A stretch of 64,000 nt of DNA from the NCBI RefSeq assembly GCF_024323335.1, contig NC_066580.1, positions 254,114,977-254,178,976 of the forward strand, given 5' to 3'. Every line of letters starts with the position of its first letter. The first letter of the stretch is position 1. Under the pieces are notes generated by a model. The model worked only from the letters and a program-made list of their open reading frames with translations, did no database searches and was not told the DNA's origin. This document shows positions 55,933-64,000 of this stretch, piece by piece. A program made the position numbers and the translations under genes. Source of the DNA: Lathyrus oleraceus (taxonomy: Eukaryota; Streptophyta; Magnoliopsida; Fabales; Fabaceae).

Positions 55933-57088
55933 CAGGTTTGTCTACTTCAATTCCTTTATCGGATACTACGTGTCCTAACACGATTTCTTGTTGGACCATG
56001 AAATGGAATTTCTCCCAGTTCAAAACGAGATTCACCTTTACACATCTTTCAAGTACCATTTCAAGGTTTGATAGACATCCTTCGAAGATCTTCCCACAAA
56101 CAGAAAAGTAGTCCATAAAGACTTCCATAATGTCGTCTATAAAATCAGCGAAGATTGACATCATGCATCTTTTGAATGTTACAGGAGCGTTGCATAATCC
56201 AAATGGCATTCGTTGGTAAGCGAATGTACCATAAAGGCACGTGAAGGTTGTCTTCTCTTGGTCGTCAGGATGGATTGGAATTTGAAAGAATCCTGAATAA
56301 CCGTCTAGATAGCAGAAGTGGGAATGCTTAGCCAATCGTTCAAGCATTTGGTCGATGAAAGGCAGAGGAAAATGATCCTTCTGAGTGGCTTTGTTTAGTT
56401 TTCTATAATCGATGCGCATTCTACTTCCGGTCACAACTCTTTGTGCTATAGATTCTCCCTTCTCATTCTTAACAACTGTAACACCCCCTTTCTTGGGTAC
56501 TACATGAATGGGGCTAACCCATTGACTATCGGAGATCGGGTATATGATTCCAGCATCTAGTAACTTCTTTACTTCATCCTTGACTACAATACTTAAGATT
56601 GGGTTGATCCTTCTATGGTGTTCTCTAGAGGTTTTACAATCTTCCTCCAGCATAATGCGATGCATACAGATAGAAGGACTTATTCCTTTTAGGTCGGAAA
56701 TGTTGTAGCCTAACGTAGTTGGATATTTTCTTAAGACATCTAGTAACTTTTCAGTTTCCATCTGTCCCAAGTCAGCGTTAACTATTATTGGTCTTTTGAG
56801 TTCAGTGTCTAGGAATTCATATCTTAGGTTCTTTGGTAGTGTTTTTAATTCCAAGTCTGGTTTCTTCGGGCATGGCATGTGGTTGGGTGTAAGTGCTAAG
56901 AATTCACTTAGACTGTCATTTTGGTATGGTTCACGCCAATTATCATCTTCAAAGATTGGAGGGATTTGGATTTTCATTATATCGGAATATATGGTTTCTT
57001 GCATCTCCATCTCTCTTATGCACTTGTCTATGATATCAAGTAGATAACAGGTATCGTCTATAGCTGGTGCTTGTAAGAATTGTATCAA
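55933..57088 (-). pseudogene. RT of the Athila-like element
   Basis: Pre-RT acidic region, then KDEVKKLLDAGIIYPISDS, WVSPIHVVPKKGG, RMRIDYRKLNKATQKDHFPL, FCYLDGYSGFFQI and MPFGLCNAPVTFKRCM. The catalytic box is FMDY instead of FMDD: Tyr (codon 56108-56110) replaces the second Asp. The frame ends at 55933, inside VSDKGIEVD, where the copia LTR begins; RNase H is missing. A TAA at 57107-57109 separates it from protease in the same frame. Polymerase activity is not expected. Confidence 0.87.
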
Positions 57089-57106
57089 GATGAATTCAAC
57101 CTTTTC

Positions 57107-57484
57107 TTATCCAACTTCGAATGTTAGCTTACCTCTTTTCACATCTATTATGGCTCCGGCGGTGGCTAAGAATGGCCTTCCTAATATAATAGGTGTACTG
57201 GAATCTTCTTTGATGTCCATGATTATGAAGTCGGTTGGAATGTAGAATTGTCCTACACGTACTGGGACATTCTCTAGTATACCAACAGGATATTTGCTTG
57301 AGCGGCCAGCTAATTGAACATACATCTTCGTTGGTCTTAGTTCTCCCATGTTGACCCTTTTATAAAGGGTTAAGGGCATTGCACTAATGTTGGCTCCTAG
57401 GTCGCATAGAGCTTTGTCTATGACGAATTTTCCAATGAAACAAGGTATGGAGAAACTACCTGGGTCTTTTATTTTGGGAGGCAT
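57107..57484 (-). pseudogene. Aspartic protease of the Athila-like element
   Basis: 125 codons with CDLGANISAMPL in the active-site place and IILGRPFLATAGAIIDV near the end. Asp-Leu-Gly instead of Asp-Thr-Gly is, as I recall, normal for Athila-type proteases. It is in frame with RT but separated by TAA (57107-57109), and one base out of frame with the upstream gag part because of a shift near 57560. Confidence 0.75.
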
Positions 57485-57832
57485 GTTATTTTGGATTATT
57501 GCGCTACACTCTGCAGTAAGTGTAACTGTTTCATTATCCTCGATCTTTTTCTTATTGATAGGATCTCCTTAAGAAATTTGGCATATGAGGGCATTTGTGT
57601 GTTGGCTTTGGTAAAGGGAATTGTAATGTTTAGTTGCTTCATAAGTTCAACAAATTTCCTAAATTGCTCTGCAGTTTCAGAATTTGCGAGTCTTTGAGGA
57701 TACAGAATGGATGGTTTATAAGGTGGTGGAGGCACATAAGGTTTTTCTTTCTCTTTGGCCTCTCGGGTATTATCTTCCTTCTCCTTCGGTTCACTTACCT
57801 CCTCAGTTGTGGTTTTGTTTGGTTTTTGGTAC
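57485..57832 (-). pseudogene. gag C-terminal part of the Athila-like element
   Basis: A Lys/Glu-rich stretch, then PPPPYKPSILYPQRL, FRKFVELMKQLNITIPF and MPSYAKFLKEILS, a conserved linker before protease in Athila-like elements. A one-base shift near 57560 puts the rest in another frame. At 57833 it is cut by the solo LTR and continues at 62728. Confidence 0.78.
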
Positions 57833-60800
57833 TGTAGCGGGGTATTCCTTACCTTTAGATTTATTGACTACATCAAAAGTAAATCATACACTTCGAGTCG
57901 CCACCACACTTGTATTTATCCAAAGGAAAGGTTAGAAAGCGAACAAAAACCGAGAAGTTTTATCAAATCAAAAACTAATAAAAATGTTAGAGATCTGGGT
58001 AAGGGGGTTGGTTATGCAATGGGAAGGTTTTAAGCATCCAAAACATCCTTAGTACTCTAAGGGAGCCCTTTTTGCAAAGTTGTATGGTAAGTTGGTATTT
58101 GGAAAATATTTATGCAAACATGATTGGGGAGATGAGAGAAGAATATACATATTATTTACAATTTGTTGTTTGAATGGATAAACCCATTGCCTACGTACCA
58201 TCACAAAGGTAGGATCAAAACCTCGTAGTTCGGGGTAAAAATCTCAAAAAGAATTTGGTGAATTGATTTGTCAAAAGCCTTAAGGTCTTTTGTTATCAAA
58301 GGGAGAAAAATCAACCTAAACCACAATCCACCATGTGAGGAGAGCTTCAACATACTAGTGAGGGATCCACCCTATAATAAGTATGGAAGACTTATAGTCC
58401 AATCACTAAGGATAAGGTGAGGTTTACATCAACCACTATGATAACTCAAACCTATGGCTAATGTTTATGAAAAGTTTTAACAGAGGTGATCATTCGAACC
58501 ACAAAAACAATCTTGAGTGGGTTGTATTTACAAATTAGAAGTATTCACAAAATGAAGTCAAAGTTGACTTAGGATTCAATTCAAATATAAGTATTAATGA
58601 AAAGAGTTTGGAAAGATCAAAGGCATAATGCCTAGGTTTCTAGTTTTGAAAACAATGTCATTGTTTGCACAAAATGAGTTTGGCTTGGGTTAGAGTGGAG
58701 AGAAGAAGAGAAGGGCTAGTCCTAAACATGCAAAGATGAGAGAAGAGAATAAAACCCTTGGAGTTCCTTTCTTGAGATCATAAAGATGATTCAAGTTACT
58801 CCTTTCCTTTGGACTTAGCAATTAACTCAAGCAATCAATCAAATATTCAATCAAGCTCCTAGGATCTTCCAATTGGCTTGTTTCTCTTAACTTGGATGCT
58901 CATGACAATGGTCCTTCTAACTATCTCAAGTTTGGAATCCCTATCACACAAGAACAAACAATCAAAAAGTTCACAATGCAATAAGTGGAATGGACAAAGA
59001 GAGTTTAGATTAGGGGTCCTTTCAAGTCATCTTCAAGATTAAGCATTCTAAAGGAATGAGGCCTAGTCGCTCTTCAACAAATTTAGCATTCTAAAGGCAT
59101 GAGGCCTAGTTGCTCTTGAACTCCATTAAGCATAGGTGAGGTCCTAATTCTAAGTCCTTTCTCCTTTTTTCATTGGGTTCACACAAACAATCACAAAACA
59201 AGCATAAAGCCACAATATATTTACACAATAATTTGCTCAAGTGAGCAAAAGGCAAATGGCATAAACATAAACATGAGCTCAAATGAGCAAAAGGAAAAGG
59301 AAATATGAATAAATGAGCAAGAAATTAAAATGCATTAAAGTAAATTGCAAGAATTAAATGCTTGAATTAAAAGTTAGTAATTAGTAGTTAGTGTTAGTGT
59401 GCCATAAGGCAATTTAGCGCTATGTTAAGCAATCGTAAGTGGACTAATGTACTAGTCACACCTATCTGAGGCCGATCAATAAAACTATAGGCAAATAAAC
59501 ACAAGTTAGAGATCATGACTAGTAAGCCAAGCTCCTACAACTTGCCATGCCAAAAGAAAAGAACAATGACCTTGTATGGTTTTCAGGTTCTTTGCTTGGC
59601 CAAGAAGCAACCTATCTTGGACACAAAGAAATTCACTTGATCTTTGATCAAGTTGAATTTAATTTGGATCAAAGAAGGTTAAGCCTCTCATATGTCAAGG
59701 CTAACCACAAATCATTAACTCATTGGTCAAAAGAAAAAGAAGAAGAAAAGAGATGAAGATGACATGTACAAAATGGAAATTCAAATGGCATATCCAAAAC
59801 ACAATGATCAAATGTGAATGGAATCAACATCAATCAATGGTAAACAGAAGCGAAAGGAAGATTAGAAGTCAAGAAAGATCAAACATATTTTTTGGTATTT
59901 TTTTGGAATTAAAATAATACATAAAATAAAATGAACAAAGTAAGGTCAAACTTCAAATCCAATTCAAATCAACTTGGATAAGTCCAATTGGATCATCATA
60001 AGTCTAACATGGTCAAACAAGGTTTGACAAATTTTCTCAACAATTTTTGAAAACAGAAACTATTTTAAAATCAATTAAAAGCATTAAAATATAACACCAA
60101 TGAACTAAAAATCTCAAATAAATCTCAAATCAATTGAGAAATTGATGAGAATATTTTCATAGACTTATCATGATCCAAATGTGTTAAGAAAATATTTTTG
60201 GAATTTTTGAATATCAAAAAGTAATTAAAATGAATTAAAAACTATCAAAAACAAAATAATTCACAAAAAAATATTAAATGGAATCACAAAAATAATTAAA
60301 AATCAGATTATGAAACTAGATTTTAAAAGAAATTTTTTGCAATTGGTCCCATATTTTTGTGATTCCAAATAAAAGAGTTATGAATTTTTGAAAATAAATA
60401 GAATAAAAGAAAATAAAACAGAAATTAGGAAATTAGAAAAAATCTGGAGCGCATGATCCAACCTCATTAATTGACGTGGACCATCATGTGGCTCAGATAC
60501 GCGCGCTCACCATGCACATTAGTCAAACACATTGCAAAATGTTTTAAAATAAGTCAAATAAGGCAAGGCCTCATATTAGATCATAGCACTTGGATCCAAT
60601 GGCCAAAGAGCTTCCACGTAAGGGACGATGGTGGAAACCATTATCTTCTCCGGCGAGCCAACGAATTTCGGCCACCAGTTGCAGGTTTTGCAACCTCAAC
60701 CAAACCAAACGTGGCTTATACCAAATTAAAGCTGGGGTGATGTACATCACCCCTGTAACCTTGGATTGCTCTCAAGATCTCTATGGAGAGAGAAATCTGA

Positions 60801-62722
60801 GATGGAAAATCTAGGTGTTCAATTTGCAGAGCATGAATTCATGAAATTAAAGCCACCATTGGCTTGCCTCTCACACGAGGACTTCAGAAAACCAAGCAAA
60901 CTCAAGCAAAGCACAATATATGGTGAGATTCGAAGCAAAACAGTTGAGATGTAAACCTTTGAAGTGCAACTTTGATGAGCACGGTCCAACCAAACTCTTG
61001 CTTGCAGCTTGATCTTGAGGTATGGTATGAGTGCAAGGCTTAGGAATTAGTATTGAAGATCAACTGATGTTGTTGAAAATCAAACTTGAAAAGTGAAATG
61101 AAAATTCAAAATTCCTTTGGTGTGAGGGTAGGATTCAATTCCAGCAGAGTTTTAGGCGCCTTCAGGTTGAGAATTGAATGAAGCAATGCATCTATTTATA
61201 GCTGAAGCTGCAAGGAAAGTGTGATGAATCCGTGTGCATGAAGCTTTGGGTCCTCCATGCACGGGCCTGTACAGGCGCATGTGAGGCCCAAAAGCCGATG
61301 GTTTTGCAAGCTGATAGCATAATGAAATGGTTTGGATGTGTGATTTGCATTACAATTGCCTGTGCATGAAGTTCTATCATGAAATGCATAAATGGTCACA
61401 AATGTTCCTCTCTTCGAAAGTCCCATATGGAAAATCTAAACATAGGCATGTGAGTAATGGTTGGAAAGGACTTGACATAAAGAACAAAATCTATGTTGAA
61501 CAAAAATCCATTTGGAGTTTGGAAAATTGTGAAAACTGGCCATGAAGTTTGATGTACAAAACATGCCTTTGAAAAATTTGTCAAAAGTGACCAACTTCAA
61601 GCCCTTCTGTTTCAATGATACAAGCCTCAAATGAAAAATCTTCCAACATCAAAGTTGTATATATTTACAAGATGATAAATTTGGACTTAAATTATGCATC
61701 ATTAGGATTTTTAATGAGAAAGTTATGGGCACTTGAAGTTGGACTTTTTCAAGATTCAATGGGTTTGGTCCAAAGTGACCTATAATATTTTGTATTATCA
61801 CATGTGTTTATTTTAGGATTATGAAATTTTGTCCAACATAAAATTTTAAGTAGACATCTTAATATTTCCAATGCAATTGGTCTCACCTAAAAATCATAAA
61901 AAATGAAGGAGTTAGGTCCTTGGGAAGTTGACCCAAAATTAGGGTTTCAGTCAAAATGACCTATAATGTTTTGAAATGAATGATGACCTTCCAAGTTTCA
62001 AATGAATTTTTGATGAACATGAAAGTTGTTCATATGGTTCATAAGAACAGTTTTTCTCTTGGGGTCATCTTCATTTGATAAACACATCAAAATTTAGGTC
62101 TCAGTGGATTTCAATTTGGTCAGATGACTTAACTGGTCAACTTCTCAAGTCCAAACTTCAAATATTGATGAATGAATGATTGAGAATACTCACATAAGAT
62201 CATATATGTATAAAATGATGAACTAAAGAACTTACCTTGATTGGATTTGATCATAAGTTGAGGTTGCTTCATGAGCAAGGCACGGTCAATGCACAGATGA
62301 ATTAGGGTTTCCTTGGGAAACAAGCCTCAAGCCCTTTGGTTTATCTTGATAAAATTGGAAAATTGAGATGCTTGGGAGACGTATATGATGATTTAGAGCT
62401 TTTTGAACCATTTTCATGCTTGCTTTCATCTTCATTTGGCCATTTCTTTGAGCATAGGAGCCTCATAGGAGCCTTGGATCACATGACTGCTTAAGCTTCA
62501 AAACAAAACAAGTTAGTGACATATTTTTGTGCTTTTGGTTAGTAAACAAAAAATAAGAAAAGCAACAATATACAATTCAAGCATGCTTGGTGGTCTCAAA
62601 CCAACTCACACAAGCCCCAACCAAAGGGTAAAAGAACCAAGATGCTATGATCCTTAAGGCAAATGCAATGAGCAATGATATGATGCCATGGGGGATCTTA
62701 GGATCAAAATTAGGGTCTTACA
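57833..62722 (-). repeat. Solo LTR of an Ogre-type element (4.9 kb), minus strand
   Basis: Starts TGTAAGACCC and ends CCCGCTACA on the minus strand, with target duplication GGTAC at 57828-57832 and 62723-62727. It interrupts Athila gag with no interior sequence, so two LTRs recombined and lost the interior. It is related to the LTRs at 10636, 16935 and 63736. TATA box at 61193-61200. The LTR-end block with GGCGACTC lies near 57893-57902. No gene inside it. Confidence 0.9.
61193..61200 (-). promoter_or_regulatory. TATA box of the solo LTR
   Basis: TATAAATA on the minus strand (GCTATAAATAGATGC), followed by a leader with CAATTC repeats. It would fire leftward into Athila gag sequence at 57832. 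Confidence 0.6.
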
Positions 62723-62727
62723 GGTAC

Positions 62728-63201
62728 ATGGAAGGATTTTGGAGTCTTGGATCTACGGGTTTGTCTATTTCTTTTCCACTCCTCAGTATAACGACATTTG
62801 TATATCCTTTTGGATTAGGTTGCGGCTGTCCAGGAAATGTGCCAGCGGGAGCGACAATAGATGCTTGTTGTTGAGAAACTTGTGAAATCTGTGTTTCAAG
62901 CATTTTGTTGTGGGTGGCTAAGGCGTCTACTTTGCTCGCTAGTTGTTTAAGTTGCTCGCTAGTATGTATGTTTTGGTTCAAGAAGTCTTTGTTTTTCTGA
63001 GCTTGGGTAGCTATGAAGCTTTCCATCATTAGTTCAAGGTTGGACTAGCTTTTGATATCTAGGCGGAACAACGGGTGCTTGGCCAAGTGCATACAGGGCG
63101 TTGTTATTATTATACAAAAAGTTAGGATGATTTTTCCAACCTGGGTTGTAGGTATTCAAATAAGGATTTCCTTGTGCGTAATTCACTTGATCGGTTGGGA
63201 C
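62728..63201 (-). pseudogene. gag middle part of the Athila-like element
   Basis: Reads VNYAQGNPYLNTYNPGWKNH and FLYNNNNALYALGQAPVVPP, then after a shift and stop near 63045 LMMESFIATQAQKN, a coiled-coil stretch (LASKVDALATHNKMLETQIS), and AGTFPGQPQPNPKGY, ending at the solo LTR. These are typical of Athila/Cyclops-like Gags in legumes (from memory). The upstream end is cut at 63201 by another Ogre-type LTR. Confidence 0.78.
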
Positions 63202-63240
63202 TGTAAGACCCTAATTTTGACCCTAAGATCCCTCATGGCA

Positions 63241-63306
63241 TCATGTTATTGCACAAGTGCATTGCCTCAAGGATCATGTTATTGCACAAGTGCATTGCCT
63301 CAAGGA
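63241..63306. repeat. 33-bp tandem duplication near the LTR start
   Basis: Two perfect units at 63241-63273 and 63274-63306 around TTATTGCACAAGTGCATTGCC, plus the first bases of a third. The partner LTR start at 63736 has a single copy. TTGCACAAGTGCA is itself nearly palindromic. Confidence 0.85.
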
Positions 63307-63722
63307 TCATGTTATCTCGTTGTTTCTTTCTCAGCTGAGTCCTTTGTGGACGTCCCCGTCTGAGTTTGGATTTTTTATCCGGTGTATCCTTTGTGGATAG
63401 TTGTGCTGTATTAGCATTTTCGTGGAATCCCTTCGTGTCTCCCAGCAAGTTTTGAAGTCGTGACCTGCTCACACATTTTTACCTTATTTCCCCCAGAGTC
63501 TCTGCCTCCCTAGTTAGTGTGTTACTCCTATGGATCTTCAGTTTCTCCCGATTTCTTTTCCTTTGTGGAAATTATTCACCATGAAGATTTTATTTTGCAT
63601 ACATACATTTGCATCATGAGGTCTCTTAGGGACCAAAATTCGTCTCTTTGCTATTATTTAAGCCAATTCTATCTCGTCGAGACAAAGATTTTAACCTTCA
63701 TATATCCGGATAGAATGACCTT

Positions 63723-63735
63723 AAATAGGGGCATC
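63723..63735 (+). other. Polypurine tract of the deleted Ogre-type element
   Basis: AAATAGGGGCATC directly before the LTR start at 63736. Confidence 0.6.
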
Positions 63736-64000
63736 TGTAAGACCCTAATTTTGACCCTAAGATCCCTCATGGCATCATGTTATTGCACAAGTGCATTGCC
63801 TTAGGGATCATAGCATGTTTGGCTCCTTAACCCTAGGGTTGGGACTTGTTTGAATGTTTAGAGATCACCAAGCATGCTTGTATTATACGTTATTGCATTT
63901 CTTATTTTTATTACTAACCAAAACCACAAAAATATGTCACTAACTCTTTTTGTTTTGAAGCTCAAGTGATCATGTGCTCCACAATGCTCCTAGGAGGCTC
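63736..64000 (+). repeat. Start of the 3' LTR of the deleted Ogre-type element
   Basis: TGTAAGACCCTAATTTTGAC, related to the solo LTR start (minus strand, 62722) and to 10636. It is cut by the window end. Confidence 0.7.

Larger units (their letters stand above)
35521..63201 (-). mobile_element. Athila/Cyclops-like Ty3 retrotransposon, minus strand, with nested insertions
   Basis: Read right to left: gag (63201-62728, then 57827-57485), protease (57484-57107), RT (57088-55933), integrase C-half (42365-41639), two tandem Athila-type ORFs (41395-40166 and 39471-38116), polypurine tract (37121-37110) and 3' LTR (37109-35521). The 5' end lies beyond 63201, after another insertion. RNase H and the first half of integrase are missing where the copia array sits. 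The possible left target duplication is CTCAC (35516-35520), not checkable here. Confidence 0.82.
63202..64000 (+). mobile_element. Ogre-type element, internally deleted, right end outside window
   Basis: It begins TGTAAGACCC inside Athila gag (possible target duplication GGGAC, 63197-63201). About 105 bp of LTR start is followed by non-LTR sequence like an Ogre 3' untranslated region, a polypurine tract and then a second LTR start at 63736 with the same first 90 bp. So most of the 5' LTR and nearly all of the interior are missing. There is no coding sequence. Confidence 0.65.

Overview
This window is plant heterochromatin made almost entirely of nested LTR retrotransposons. I see no convincing host gene, rRNA, tRNA gene, CRISPR array or prokaryotic feature. 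Large Tat/Ogre-type Ty3 elements with tRNA-Arg-type primer sites, an Athila/Cyclops-like Ty3 element and a Sirevirus-like Ty1/copia element suggest a legume, most likely the Fabeae (pea, vetch, lentil, Lathyrus). That is inference from repeat type, not proof.

Layout. 1-10500: a minus-strand Tat/Ogre-like element with a 5.9-kb LTR, a decayed gag, and a deletion joining gag to the other LTR, which runs off the left edge. 10501-10635: a scrap of an older Tat-type pol (minus). 10636-16934: a plus-strand Ogre-type LTR with primer site and leader, fused to a second partial LTR, primer site and leader. 16935-18489 and 33633-35520: two parts of another LTR of this family, split by a 15.1-kb Tat-clade element (18490-33632, duplicated target CCTGG). 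35521 to beyond 63201: an Athila-like element (minus) with 3' LTR, two tandem Athila-type ORFs, integrase half, RT, protease and gag. It is itself interrupted by a tandem Sirevirus-like copia array (42366-55932), a 4.9-kb solo LTR (57833-62722, duplicated target GGTAC) and the start of a deleted Ogre-type element (63202-64000).

State of the coding regions. Nearly every polymerase frame is broken by in-frame nonsense codons, single-base shifts, loss of a catalytic Asp (both Ty3 RTs) or loss of the protease active site (Tat). The three long frames still open are the copia gag (598 aa), a 507-aa extra ORF at the 3' end of the copia element, and a 409-aa Athila-type ORF. None of the elements looks autonomous.

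Observations most worth a second look: the intact copia 3' ORF with a Trp-His heptad array and an LTR/PBS-like segment upstream of it; duplicated Athila ORF modules, one with its own TATA box behind the same near-palindromic repeats as the LTR; repeated antisense-primer-site-like motifs in the Tat 3' untranslated region; and the copia LTR-interior-LTR-interior array. By my reading the order of events was: older Tat pol, then Ogre-type LTR elements, then Tat and Athila insertions into LTRs, then copia and solo-LTR insertions into Athila.
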